Shown: piece after piece, positions 25,051 to 34,022 of the stretch
Numbering within the stretch: the first letter of the stretch is position 1
Layout: the number at the start of each line of letters is the position of its first letter
Assembly (NCBI GenBank): GCA_020024645.1
Contig: JAHHTN010000004.1
Span: 1 to 62,169, forward strand
Reading direction: 5' to 3'
Length of the DNA stretch: 62,169 nt
From: Faecalimonas sp.
GTDB lineage: Bacteria; Bacillota; Clostridia; Lachnospirales; Lachnospiraceae
The notes under the pieces: generated by a model
Databases searched by the model: none
The model's input: only the letters and a program-made list of their open reading frames with translations
What the model was told of the DNA's origin: nothing
Position numbers and translations under genes: made by a program

Positions 25051-25773
25051 TTGAGACGATTTACACAGTACTTATATGAATATCAACAAAGTGAAAAGGT
25101 CAAAAATATAGGATTTGTAAAGGTGGAACAAGGAATCGAGGAGGAAAGAATACAGATACAGGCTAGAGGAGGGAATTTTTCTTCAACAGGAAAATTGAAA
25201 GTGTATTTGATTTGTAAAAAAGGTGGTGTGTATAAAGGGGTTTTACAGGGGGAAATAGAGAGAAAAAGACCGCTTATACAATATATATTAACATTTTCCA
25301 AAAAGGAAATAGAAAATGAAGTTTGTGGAATTATTCTTGAAGATGAGGAGCATAAGCGTTACATGGCTACTTGGAACAAAGAAACAATCGATGTGGATAT
25401 GATTTCAACGGAGCCATTAAAGGAGATGGAGATACAAGAAGAAATTGAGATAGAGCCGAAGAAAGATGTTTATGAAAAAATTCAACGGAGAGATTTGGCA
25501 AGGCTACCTAGAAGAGAATGGAAATTAGCAAACAATAATTTTCTTCTTCATGGATTTTATAATTATCATCATTTACTCTGGATTGAAGAAGAGGGTAAGT
25601 TGTATATTGGTGTGCCTGGTGTAAATCATGCTAGGGAGGTGCAGGCGGCAAATGCGTTTGGATTTACAGAATTTAGAACGATGGAAAATAAAGAGATAGA
25701 ACTTAACGAAGATGAAAAGAATCCAAGAGAAGATTTTGGGTATTTTTGCAGGAGGATTAAAAGAAACGAATGA
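25051..25773 (+). CDS. DUF6128-like protein
   Basis: 240 residues from a TTG 9 nt after AGAGG; a TTG two codons earlier is too close to that site. The N-terminal 110 residues are beta-rich with charged turns. After an acidic linker, the C-terminal 90 residues (LARLPRREWKLANNNFLLHGFYNYHHLLW, then GVPGVNHAREVQAANAFGF) match my memory of DUF6128, a Lachnospiraceae family of unknown function. Soluble, no signal peptide. It overlaps tadA by 4 nt. Confidence 0.72.
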   Translation: MRRFTQYLYEYQQSEKVKNIGFVKVEQGIEEERIQIQARGGNFSSTGKLKVYLICKKGGVYKGVLQGEIERKRPLIQYILTFSKKEIENEVCGIILEDEEHKRYMATWNKETIDVDMISTEPLKEMEIQEEIEIEPKKDVYEKIQRRDLARLPRREWKLANNNFLLHGFYNYHHLLWIEEEGKLYIGVPGVNHAREVQAANAFGFTEFRTMENKEIELNEDEKNPREDFGYFCRRIKRNE

Positions 25774-26237
25774 ATCAAGATGAAAAATATATGAAAGAGG
25801 CGATTAAGCAAGCGAAGAAGGCCTATGAGATGAATGAAGTGCCAATAGGGTGTGTGATTGTATATGAAAATAAAATTATAAGTAGGGGATACAATAGGAG
25901 AACTACAGATAAAAACCCACTTGCTCATGCAGAAATGATTGCTATCAAAAAAGCGAGTAAAAAAATTGGTGATTGGAGACTTGAAGATTGCATAATGTAT
26001 GTAACCTTAGAACCTTGCCAAATGTGTTCGGGAGCGATTGTACAGTCTAGAATGAAAAAAGTGGTTATTGGTTGTATGAATGCAAAAGCAGGATGTGCTG
26101 GTTCTATTCTGAATCTTCTTCAAATGGAAGAATTTAACCATCAAGTAGAACTAGAAACAGGGGTATTAGAAGAAGAATGTAGTCTTTTGATGAAAAATTT
26201 CTTTAAAGAACTTCGAAAAGCTAAGCAGAAGCATTGA
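25770..26237 (+). CDS. tadA: tRNA-specific adenosine-34 deaminase
   Basis: Deaminates wobble A34 to inosine in tRNA-Arg(ACG). 155 residues. HAEM (His ligand and catalytic Glu) and EPCQMCSGAI (two Cys ligands) form the zinc site. The ATG overlaps the DUF6128 stop (ATGA). The SRP RNA promoter begins at the end of this gene, a common neighbour arrangement in Firmicutes. Confidence 0.95.
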   Translation: MNQDEKYMKEAIKQAKKAYEMNEVPIGCVIVYENKIISRGYNRRTTDKNPLAHAEMIAIKKASKKIGDWRLEDCIMYVTLEPCQMCSGAIVQSRMKKVVIGCMNAKAGCAGSILNLLQMEEFNHQVELETGVLEEECSLLMKNFFKELRKAKQKH

Positions 26238-26263
26238 CATTTGTAGGTGAAACAGGGTATAAT
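26234..26263 (+). promoter_or_regulatory. Promoter of the SRP RNA gene
   Basis: TTGACA (26234-26239), 18-bp spacer, TATAAT (26258-26263), start near 26270. The -35 overlaps the tadA stop codon. Confidence 0.85.
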
Positions 26264-26269
26264 ATAGAC

Positions 26270-26531
26270 TCGTGCAGCTGGGGTGTTAGCGGTACCTTGT
26301 ACCCACAATCCGCTATAGTGGGGGTGATATTACACGGAGGGCTTTATTTTGTGAGGCTGCCCTTTGAAAGTGGCGTTGATGTTTGGGTCTTACGCGACAG
26401 GAATCCATGAACCGTGTCAGGTCGGGAACGGAGCAGCACTAAGTGGAACCTTCTGGGTGCCGTAAGGGTGCCTGGACTGAGTTAACTACAAAGGTAACGT
26501 TCATGAAATGAGTTCGAAGTGTAATGCACGA
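26270..26531 (+). ncRNA. ffs: Signal recognition particle RNA, large bacterial form
   Basis: The S-domain core GTGTCAGGTCGGGAACGGAG with AGCAGCACTAAGTGGAAC is the Ffh-binding helix 8 and loop. The 5' part has the Alu-domain pattern (GGGGTGTTAGCGGTACC and its partner). Terminal segments CGTGCA (26271) and TGCACG (26525) pair to close helix 5. About 262 nt with an Alu domain is the long form of Bacillus and Clostridia, unlike the 114-nt E. coli form. It guides Ffh to signal sequences emerging from the ribosome. Confidence 0.93.
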
Positions 26532-26545
26532 AGAAGGAGAATTAC

Positions 26546-26568
26546 AGAGTCCGTAAGGGCTCTTTTTT
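26546..26568 (+). terminator. Terminator of the SRP RNA
   Basis: AGAGTCC-GTAA-GGGCTCT (one G-T pair) followed by six T. Confidence 0.88.
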
Positions 26569-26582
26569 GATAGTAGGAGGAA

Positions 26583-28310
26583 ATGATGAAGATTATACTG
26601 ACGGCAATCAATGCAAAATATATCCATTCTAATTTAGCGGTTTACAGTTTAAAAGCGTATGCGAAAAAATATTCGGAGCATATTTCGCTTGCAGAGTATA
26701 CAATTAATCAGCAGTTAGACGAGATTTTGCTGGATCTTTACAAACAAAAGCCAGATGTACTTTGTTTTTCCTGTTATATTTGGAATATATCTTATGTGGA
26801 AACGCTTATTCATGAAATACATAAAATTTTGCCAGATTTGCCAATTTGGCTTGGAGGGCCAGAAGTTTCCTATGATGCATTAAAAGTATTAAAAGATTTA
26901 CCTGAAGTAACCGGAGTTATGAAAGGTGAAGGGGAAGAAACTTTCTTGGAAATTGCTTCTTATTATGTAGAGAGGAAAGAAGAAAGTTATCTTCAAAATA
27001 TAAAGGGGATTTCTTATAGGAACAAGTGCGGAGAGATTAAAGAAAATCCGTGGCGCGAGATTATGGATTTAAGTAAAGTTCCGTTTGTATATGAAGATAT
27101 GGACGAATTTAAGAATAAAATTATTTATTATGAAACAAGTAGAGGATGTCCGTTTTCATGTAGTTATTGTTTGTCATCAGTTGATAAGAGTCTTCGATTT
27201 CGTGCCTTAGAATTAGTGAAAAAGGAATTACAGTTTTTCCTTGATAATAAAGTGCCTCAGGTGAAATTTGTAGATAGAACATTTAATTGTAAACATGATC
27301 ATGCATTAACAATTTGGAGATATATAGCAGAGCATGATAATGGAATAACGAATTTTCATTTTGAGATTTCAGCAGACTTGTTAAATGAAGAGGAGTTGGA
27401 ACTTCTTGGAACAATGAGAGAGGGGCTTGTCCAATTGGAAATTGGAGTGCAATCTACGAATCCAAAGACGATTAAAGAAATTAAAAGAACAATGCGTTTT
27501 GAGAAGGTAGCTTGTGCAGTACGCAAGGTGAATTCTGGAAGAAATATTCATCAGCATTTAGATTTGATTGCAGGGCTTCCATATGAAAATTATGAAAGTT
27601 TTGGACAATCATTTAATGATGTATATGCTCTTTCACCAGAACAATTACAATTAGGATTTTTGAAGGTCTTAAAAGGTTCCTATATGGAAGAACATATAAA
27701 AGAGTATGGGTTAGTTTATAAAAACTTTCCACCATATGAGGTGCTTTATACAAAATGGTTGCCATATGAAGATGTTTTAAAACTGAAAAGGATAGAGGAA
27801 ATGGTAGAAATCTATTATAATAGTGGACAGTTTTCTTATACGTTAGAACATTTGGTTAAAGAGTTTGAGACGCCGTTTATTTTCTTTGAACAGTTGGGAG
27901 AATATTACGAAAAACACTCTTTTCATATGGTGAGTCATTCGAGAATTACAAGATATGAAATTTTACTTGGGTTTGTAGAAAAATATGTAAAAGAAAAGAT
28001 GGATTTATATCGACAATTACTTGTGTTTGATTTATATCTTCGTGAAAATATAAAAAGTCGTCCTGTATTTGCGGGGGAAAATGCAGTAGATAAAGAATGG
28101 CTTAGCGAATTTTACGAAAAGGAGTCAAAGGAACATCGATATCTGTGTGGATATGAAAAGTATGATAAACGCCAGTTGAGAAAAATGACGCATATAGAGA
28201 AATTTACGTATGATGTACTGGGAGATGGCAGAAAAAAAGATACCGTTATTCTATTTGATTATCAAAACCGTAGCAAGTTAAACTATCAAGCAACGATTTT
28301 TCATTTGTAG
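26583..28310 (+). CDS. B12-binding-type radical SAM protein (DUF4080)
   Basis: 575 residues. An N-terminal Rossmann-like B12-binding domain (about 1-140, ending with the GEGEETFLEI signature) is followed by a radical SAM barrel with CPFSCSYC (C189, C193, C196) for the [4Fe-4S] cluster and a C-terminal DUF4080 region (about 370-575). The N-terminal domain lacks DxHxxG, so cobalamin would bind base-off or not at all. AGGAGGAA precedes two adjacent ATGs. The reaction is unknown; the family is widespread in anaerobes. It stands alone after the SRP terminator. Confidence 0.88.
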   Translation: MMKIILTAINAKYIHSNLAVYSLKAYAKKYSEHISLAEYTINQQLDEILLDLYKQKPDVLCFSCYIWNISYVETLIHEIHKILPDLPIWLGGPEVSYDALKVLKDLPEVTGVMKGEGEETFLEIASYYVERKEESYLQNIKGISYRNKCGEIKENPWREIMDLSKVPFVYEDMDEFKNKIIYYETSRGCPFSCSYCLSSVDKSLRFRALELVKKELQFFLDNKVPQVKFVDRTFNCKHDHALTIWRYIAEHDNGITNFHFEISADLLNEEELELLGTMREGLVQLEIGVQSTNPKTIKEIKRTMRFEKVACAVRKVNSGRNIHQHLDLIAGLPYENYESFGQSFNDVYALSPEQLQLGFLKVLKGSYMEEHIKEYGLVYKNFPPYEVLYTKWLPYEDVLKLKRIEEMVEIYYNSGQFSYTLEHLVKEFETPFIFFEQLGEYYEKHSFHMVSHSRITRYEILLGFVEKYVKEKMDLYRQLLVFDLYLRENIKSRPVFAGENAVDKEWLSEFYEKESKEHRYLCGYEKYDKRQLRKMTHIEKFTYDVLGDGRKKDTVILFDYQNRSKLNYQATIFHL

Positions 28311-28392
28311 AATTGTGACTATTGTTTCTTGCAAAAAGATGCTAAAGAGTATAAAATGGAAGTATTCTTTAGAAGAGAAGGGGTAATAAAAG

Positions 28393-28494
28393 ATGAATTT
28401 CTATGATAAAAAATTTAAGAAAATGGTATCTGTTGTCATACTGGTAGTTATTGTTGCAATGTTGGCAACATCTGTATTACCGTATATCATGTAA
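28393..28494 (+). CDS. 33-residue single-pass membrane peptide
   Basis: ATG 10 nt after GAGGGG, 33 codons, TAA. Sequence begins MNFYDKKFKKMVS, then one uninterrupted hydrophobic helix (about 12-32) ending LPYIM. A short amphipathic basic N-terminus in the cytoplasm and a tail just outside are expected. It lies 32 nt before the VanW-domain gene and is probably cotranscribed. Function unknown; size and layout recall small membrane-protein regulators. Confidence 0.6.
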   Translation: MNFYDKKFKKMVSVVILVVIVAMLATSVLPYIM

Positions 28495-28526
28495 AGAAAA
28501 CCAAAATCGAGGGAGAGGGTTGGTTT

Positions 28527-30125
28527 ATGCGTAAAGGAATCAAAGATAGCAAAAAAAGGAATGATCAAGAGAAAAAACACCGAAAAACAGCCAAAATATG
28601 TGGCTTGATTTTCGTGTGTTTTTTGTTTGTTTATGGAGTGATGTATGCTCTGTTGTATCATCAAGTCAGTAAACAGGCAGAGGATAAAATATGTGAAGGA
28701 GTTTTTATTGGTAGGACAGATGTTTCTGGTATGAATGCAAAGCAGGCGCAGTATGCCGTAGATGAGCAAGCGAAAATATACGGGAAGCAGAAACTTTCTC
28801 TATTAGTTGGGGATAAAAAATTAGAAATCATATTGGAAGAATTGGGATTTGATATCTTTAAAGAAGAAGATTTAATTAAAGAAGCGATAGACTATGGGAA
28901 AACAGGAAATGTATTTAGCCGTTATATTGAGATAAAGAACTTAAAGAAAAAGAGTAAAATATTAAAACCAGTTTATCAGATAGAAAAAGAGAAGACCCAA
29001 AAAGTTTTAACAGAAAAACTAGAGGGGATTCTTCCAAGGGCAGTAGATGCAACGATTGTGAGAAAAGAAGGGGCATTTGTGCTGACAAAAGAACAACAAG
29101 GGAAAGAATTGAACACAGAGAAGACAATTCTCAGTATTAATCAATATCTAAATAAAGAGTGGAACGGAAAAGATGGGAAAGTGAAAATTGTTTTTAACGT
29201 GAAAAACCCTCGTGTATTGAAGAAAGATTTGGAAAGTATCAAGGATACCCTTGGAACATTTTCTACGTATTGTGGAAGTGGACAGACAAGAGTAGTTAAT
29301 ATAAAAAATGGTGTAAAGAAAATTCATGGGTCAGTTATTATGCCTGGGGAAGAATTTTCTGTTGGAAAGGCAATGCAACCTTTCGAAAAAAGCAATGGTT
29401 ATGTTGAGGCAGGAGCATTCGAGAACGGAGAACTTGTGCAGAGTATTGCTGGAGGTGTTTGCCAAGTATCTACAACTTTATATAATGCAGTTATTGAATC
29501 AGAGTTGGAAGTTACAAGTAGACAGCCACATTCTATGACAGTTAGTTATGTGAAGCCTTCAAGGGATGCAGCTATTGCTGGGAATTATAAAGATTTTCGA
29601 TTTAAAAATAATTTAGAAACCCCGATTTTTATTGAAGGATATGTGGCAAATGGGAATGTAGTTTTTACAATTTATGGAAAAGAAACACGAAAATCAGATA
29701 GAAAAGTGGAATATATTAGTGAAGTGATTTCCACGGAAGCACCTAAGAAAAAGTTTTTGGCACAAACTGGTGCTGCAATTGGATATATATCAGAAAAAAA
29801 GGGAACACATAAAGGGATGATAGCACGTCTTTGGAAAGTAGTTTATGAGGGTGGAAAAGAAGTTAGCAGAGATATTTTTAATAAAAGCTCTTATAATCCT
29901 TCGGTAACAACAGTTTCAGTTGGAACATCCTCTGCAAATCCTGCATATACAAAACAAATGCAAGATGCGATTAGAACACAAAATGAAAGCAGAATAAAAG
30001 CAGCTATTGCAGATATAAAAGCTAAGGAAGCAGCAGCGCAAGTTCCGGTTCCAACACCACAACCACAAAACCCAACAGTGCCTCAACAACCAGTGCCTCC
30101 GACAGCACCACAGACGACACCTTAA
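28527..30125 (+). CDS. VanW family protein with peptidoglycan-binding domain
   Basis: 532 residues: cytoplasmic basic N-terminus, one membrane helix (about 24-45), a PG_binding_4-like extracellular domain (about 60-235), the VanW domain (about 255-390, with MPGEEFSVGKAM, AGGVCQVSTTLYNAV and SRQPHSMTVSYV), then a second beta domain and a Pro/Gln-rich tail. VanW proteins accompany some vancomycin operons but are common in anaerobes without them; the activity is not established. It is likely a cell-wall-associated protein facing outward. GGGAGAGGG precedes the ATG. Confidence 0.9.
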   Translation: MRKGIKDSKKRNDQEKKHRKTAKICGLIFVCFLFVYGVMYALLYHQVSKQAEDKICEGVFIGRTDVSGMNAKQAQYAVDEQAKIYGKQKLSLLVGDKKLEIILEELGFDIFKEEDLIKEAIDYGKTGNVFSRYIEIKNLKKKSKILKPVYQIEKEKTQKVLTEKLEGILPRAVDATIVRKEGAFVLTKEQQGKELNTEKTILSINQYLNKEWNGKDGKVKIVFNVKNPRVLKKDLESIKDTLGTFSTYCGSGQTRVVNIKNGVKKIHGSVIMPGEEFSVGKAMQPFEKSNGYVEAGAFENGELVQSIAGGVCQVSTTLYNAVIESELEVTSRQPHSMTVSYVKPSRDAAIAGNYKDFRFKNNLETPIFIEGYVANGNVVFTIYGKETRKSDRKVEYISEVISTEAPKKKFLAQTGAAIGYISEKKGTHKGMIARLWKVVYEGGKEVSRDIFNKSSYNPSVTTVSVGTSSANPAYTKQMQDAIRTQNESRIKAAIADIKAKEAAAQVPVPTPQPQNPTVPQQPVPPTAPQTTP

Positions 30126-30149
30126 GGAGAAAATAAAAGGAAAGTAAAG

Positions 30150-31139
30150 ATGAAGATAGGAAACGTATCGCAGACAGTTATTAGACGGTCTATATTAAAA
30201 CAATTGAAAACAAAAAGAAAAGAAGTGATTATAGAGCCTTCTGTGGAAGAAATGTGTTCTGGAATTTCTATTCCCAATGGTTACCAGACAATTTTTACAA
30301 ATGTTACATTATATGGAAATGAAAAAGATATTGCAATGTTTGCCTTTGCACAGGCATTAAATGATTTGTATACGAGAGGTGCACTTCCGATTGGCGTGAA
30401 TTTAAACATTTTGCTTCCGCCTTACGCCTATGAATCTCGTTTGAAATCAATGGTGGAGTTTGCAGAACAGATTGCAGAGAAACAAAATATACAGATTTTG
30501 AATGTGAAGACACAGGTTAGTCCTGTAATTACAAAAGCGGTTGTTACAGTTGTTGGAGTTGGAATGCTAAAAGAAGGGGAACTTATACAAAGTTCTATGG
30601 GAAAGGCAAATCAAGATATTGTTATGACAAAATGGATTGCCGTAGAAGGAATACTTCGAATTGTGCGAGAAAAAAGAGAAGAGCTGGAACAACGGTTTGT
30701 CCCTGCATTTATGTCTCAGATAAATCTTCTTGAACAAAATTTGTTTGCGGACAAAGAATTAAAACTAGCCCAAAATTATGGTGTTTCAGCGATGCATCAG
30801 ATTACAGATGGCGGTATTTTAGCAGCGTTATGGAATATGGCAGAAGCATCGGAAATTGGTGTGGAAGTGGATTTGAAGAAAATTGCGATTAAACAAGAAG
30901 TAATAGAAATATGTGAATATTTTCACTTGAATCCTTATCAGATGACATCAGCAGGAAGTGTACTTTTGATGCTGGATCACGGGAAAGAGTTAGTAGATTT
31001 GTTAGTTAAAAATGGGATTCAGGCTGAGGTGATTGGAAGAAGTACAGCTACAAAAGAAAGAGTGATTTTTAATCAAGAGGAAAAAAGATATATTGATAGA
31101 CCGGCGCAGGATGAGTTGTTGAAAATTTATGAGGAATAA
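30150..31139 (+). CDS. PurM/HypE-like (AIR synthase-related) protein
   Basis: 329 residues of the AIR-synthase fold. The N-terminal half has the family's dimer-interface strand (FTNVTLYGNEKDIAMFAFAQALNDLYTRGALPI) and the C-terminal half the HQITDGGILAALWNMAEAS helix. It lacks the Gly/Asp-rich ATP loop typical of PurM and ThiL, so activity may be altered. No hyp genes are nearby. It precedes an Lrp regulator and an aminotransferase with short spacings, a conserved-looking trio whose joint role I cannot state. Confidence 0.78.
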   Translation: MKIGNVSQTVIRRSILKQLKTKRKEVIIEPSVEEMCSGISIPNGYQTIFTNVTLYGNEKDIAMFAFAQALNDLYTRGALPIGVNLNILLPPYAYESRLKSMVEFAEQIAEKQNIQILNVKTQVSPVITKAVVTVVGVGMLKEGELIQSSMGKANQDIVMTKWIAVEGILRIVREKREELEQRFVPAFMSQINLLEQNLFADKELKLAQNYGVSAMHQITDGGILAALWNMAEASEIGVEVDLKKIAIKQEVIEICEYFHLNPYQMTSAGSVLLMLDHGKELVDLLVKNGIQAEVIGRSTATKERVIFNQEEKRYIDRPAQDELLKIYEE

Positions 31140-31150
31140 AGGAGAAAACA

Positions 31151-31633
31151 ATGAGAAAAGAAATACTAAGTTATATTGAAACACATAGTAGAGTGGAATT
31201 GAAAGAACTGGCAATTCTTTTGGGAACTGATGAGATTACAGTTGCCAATGAAATTGCCGATATGGAAAAAGAGAAGATTATATGTGGTTATCATACATTG
31301 ATTGATTGGGATAAAGCTGGAGTAGAGAAGATTACAGCATTAATTGAAGTTCGTGTTACACCACAGAGAAATCAAGGGTTTGATCGCATTGCTGAAAGAA
31401 TTTATAATTATCCGGAAGTTTCTGCAGTCTACCTTATCTCAGGAGGATATGATTTGCTTGTTACTTTAGAAGGGAAAACATTGAAAGAAGTATCCATGTT
31501 TGTTTCAGAAAAACTTTCACCAATAGAATCGGTTATAAGTACAGCGACGCACTTTATTCTAAAGAAATATAAAGATCATTCAACTATATTGGTAAATAAG
31601 TCTAAAGGAGAAAGGGTGCCGGTGATGCCATAA
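31151..31633 (+). CDS. Lrp/AsnC family transcriptional regulator
   Basis: 160 residues. N-terminal winged helix (RVELKELAILLGTDEITVANEIADMEKEKII) and C-terminal RAM/AsnC ligand domain (about 65-140), which binds amino acids and drives octamer formation. It overlaps the aminotransferase gene by one nucleotide, so it probably regulates that gene in response to an amino acid. AAAGGAGAAAAC precedes the ATG. Confidence 0.92.
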   Translation: MRKEILSYIETHSRVELKELAILLGTDEITVANEIADMEKEKIICGYHTLIDWDKAGVEKITALIEVRVTPQRNQGFDRIAERIYNYPEVSAVYLISGGYDLLVTLEGKTLKEVSMFVSEKLSPIESVISTATHFILKKYKDHSTILVNKSKGERVPVMP

Positions 31634-32814
31634 TGAGAAATCCATTATCAGAAAAAATTGTAAATATTGCACCATCAGGAATTCGAAGATTTTTTGACTT
31701 AGTTAGTGAGATGGATGATGCTATTTCTTTGGGGGTAGGCGAACCGGATTTTGATACGCCATGGAAAATACGTGAAGAAGGTATCTATTCTCTTGAAAGG
31801 GGAAGAACATTTTATACGTCAAATGCAGGGTTGAAAGAATTAAAGCAAGAAATCAGCAGATATTTAGCAAGGAAAATCAATGTTGAGTACGATTTTAAAG
31901 ATGAAGTTATTGTGACGGTAGGTGGAAGTGAAGGTATTGATATTGCTTTTCGTGCTATGTTGGATAAGGGAGATGAAGTTTTAATTCCACAACCAAGTTA
32001 TGTTTCGTATTTACCTTGCACAGTGTTAGCAGATGGTGTTCCAGTTATTATACCTTTACAACAAAAAAATGAATTTAAATTAACAATAGAAGAACTTGAA
32101 GAAGTTGTGACAGAGAAAACAAAAATACTTGTACTACCATTCCCTAATAATCCTACTGGTTCTATAATGACGAAGAAGGATTTAGAGCCGATTGCGAAAT
32201 TTGTAGTAGAGCATGATTTGTTTGTCTTATCTGATGAGATTTATTCGGAATTGAGTTATCAAGGAGAACACGTATCAATAGCAAGTTTTCCGGGAATGAA
32301 GGAACGAACGATTGTAATCAATGGATTCTCAAAAGGTTTCGCTATGACTGGATGGAGACTTGGTTACGCTTGTGGTCCGAAGAATATTATTGAGCAAATG
32401 ATAAAAATTCATCAGTATGCAATTATGTGTGCGCCTACAAATAGTCAGTATGCGGCTGTAGAAGCGTTGAAAAATTGTGAAGATGAAGTGGAAAAAATGA
32501 GAACTGCCTATAATCAAAGAAGACGTTTTCTTGTCAATGAGTTTAAACGGATGAAGTTAGATTGTTTTGAGCCTTATGGAGCATTCTATATTTTCCCAAG
32601 TATTAAAGAATTTGGTATGACATCAGAAGAATTTGCAATGAAATTTTTGGAAGAAGAAAAGGTTGCGGTTGTGCCAGGCACAGCATTTGGAGAATGTGGA
32701 GAAGGTTTTTTACGTATTTCTTATGCATATTCCCTTGAGGATTTAAAGGAAGCGATTGGAAGATTAGAAAAATTTATCAACCGTTTGCGAGAAAGGATAG
32801 AAAAAAATGCTTAA
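31633..32814 (+). CDS. PLP-dependent class I/II aminotransferase
   Basis: 393 residues, fold type I. The PLP Lys lies in NGFSKGFAMTGWRLGY; the Asn of FPNNPTGSIM and the Asp/Tyr of LSDEIYSEL contact the cofactor, and the C-terminal GEGFLRISYA binds the substrate carboxylate. Closest in pattern to the AspC/PatA group of Gram-positive aminotransferases; the amino donor is not deducible. Coupled to the upstream Lrp regulator (1-nt overlap) and to trmL (8-nt overlap). Confidence 0.92.
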   Translation: MRNPLSEKIVNIAPSGIRRFFDLVSEMDDAISLGVGEPDFDTPWKIREEGIYSLERGRTFYTSNAGLKELKQEISRYLARKINVEYDFKDEVIVTVGGSEGIDIAFRAMLDKGDEVLIPQPSYVSYLPCTVLADGVPVIIPLQQKNEFKLTIEELEEVVTEKTKILVLPFPNNPTGSIMTKKDLEPIAKFVVEHDLFVLSDEIYSELSYQGEHVSIASFPGMKERTIVINGFSKGFAMTGWRLGYACGPKNIIEQMIKIHQYAIMCAPTNSQYAAVEALKNCEDEVEKMRTAYNQRRRFLVNEFKRMKLDCFEPYGAFYIFPSIKEFGMTSEEFAMKFLEEEKVAVVPGTAFGECGEGFLRISYAYSLEDLKEAIGRLEKFINRLRERIEKNA

Positions 32815-33304
32815 TATTGTTTTATTTGAACCGGAAATACCTGCGAATACAGGTAATATTGGAAGGACTTGTGTGGCAACAAATACAAGGCTACATTTAA
32901 TTGAACCTTTAGGGTTTCGATTAAATGAGAAGGCACTCAAGAGAGCAGGTATGGATTATTGGGACGACTTAGATGTGACAACATACATTAATTTTGAAGA
33001 ATTTTTAGAAAAAAATCCAAATGCGAAAATTTATATGGCAACAACGAAAGCAAAAAATGTGTATACAGATGTAACATATGAACCAGATTGCTATATTATG
33101 TTTGGTAAGGAAAGCGCTGGAATTCCGGAAGAAATTTTAGTAGAACATCAGGAAGAGAGTATCCGTATTCCGATGTCGCATGATATCCGTTCGTTGAATT
33201 TAGGTAATTCTGTAGCGATTGTTTTATATGAAGCACTTCGTCAAAATGGTTTTGCCAATATGGAGAAAGAAGGACATCTTCATCGTTTGGAGTGGAAGGA
33301 ATAA
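32807..33304 (+). CDS. trmL: tRNA (cytidine/uridine-34 2'-O)-methyltransferase TrmL
   Basis: 165-residue SPOUT methyltransferase that 2'-O-methylates the wobble base of certain leucine tRNAs. N-terminal EPEIPANTGNIGRTC, MFGKESAGIP and the knot segment IPMSHDIRSLNLGNSVAIVLYEALRQ are diagnostic. The start overlaps the aminotransferase end by 8 nt. Confidence 0.94.
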   Translation: MLNIVLFEPEIPANTGNIGRTCVATNTRLHLIEPLGFRLNEKALKRAGMDYWDDLDVTTYINFEEFLEKNPNAKIYMATTKAKNVYTDVTYEPDCYIMFGKESAGIPEEILVEHQEESIRIPMSHDIRSLNLGNSVAIVLYEALRQNGFANMEKEGHLHRLEWKE

Positions 33305-33382
33305 AGTTCTACTCCTTTAACTGTGGACTTTGAGTATAAAAAGTGTTATAACAATAACAGGCAAGAAGTTGGAGGAGACTTT

Positions 33383-33616
33383 ATGAAATATAAAAAGAGT
33401 GTGCATAGAACATTTGCGTTGATTACACAGGTGGGAATAAGTATGCTTGTTCCTATTTTGATGTGTGCATGGTTAGGCTCTTATCTTGAAGAAAAGTTTT
33501 CATTGCCGATCTTTATTCCGCTTATAATTATGGGAGTTTTGGCAGGTGGGAGAAATGTTTACTATTTAGTCAGACACGCAAATGAAGATTCAGAGGATGA
33601 AGAAGATGATAAATAA
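33383..33616 (+). CDS. AtpZ/AtpI-family membrane protein
   Basis: 77 residues with two membrane helices and an acidic tail (EDSEDEEDDK). Such proteins lie at the head of bacterial ATP synthase operons; AtpZ with AtpI is linked to Mg2+/Ca2+ handling or c-ring assembly. ATG at 33383 follows GGAGGAG; the frame is open from 33323 but has no ribosome site there. The end overlaps the next gene by 11 nt. Confidence 0.83.
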   Translation: MKYKKSVHRTFALITQVGISMLVPILMCAWLGSYLEEKFSLPIFIPLIIMGVLAGGRNVYYLVRHANEDSEDEEDDK

Positions 33617-34007
33617 TTCGGCAGATGAAACATTGAAGGAATTAATCGTGGGTATCATTGTATATGGAACGATTGTGCAGATTCTGGTATGCTTTATTGC
33701 AACTGGAAATCTTTCTTATTTTTCTTTAGGCTTGTGGATAGGCGTTGTTGTAGCAATTGGAATGGCGTTTCATATGAAACGCTCTATAGAAGATGCGTTG
33801 GATTTGGGAGAAGCAGGAGCAGCGAAACATATGAGAAAAATGTATACGTTGCGATATGTGAGTGTAGCAATTATATTTGGTGCTACAGTTTATTTTGACG
33901 TTGGGAGTCCGATTACACTGTTAGTAGGTGTTCTGGGACTAAAAATAGGGGCTTATTTACAGCCTTACACACATAAAGTGTTGTTGAAATTAAAAAAATC
34001 TAAGTAA
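33606..34007 (+). CDS. atpI: ATP synthase subunit I
   Basis: 133 residues with four hydrophobic segments, the AtpI layout; it assists c-ring assembly. Three in-frame ATGs compete (33582, 33597, 33606); 33606 is chosen because AGAGG lies 9 nt upstream, inside the end of the preceding gene. The a-subunit gene follows after 15 nt. Confidence 0.78.
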   Translation: MINNSADETLKELIVGIIVYGTIVQILVCFIATGNLSYFSLGLWIGVVVAIGMAFHMKRSIEDALDLGEAGAAKHMRKMYTLRYVSVAIIFGATVYFDVGSPITLLVGVLGLKIGAYLQPYTHKVLLKLKKSK

Positions 34008-34022
34008 AGGAGGTTGAAGCAC

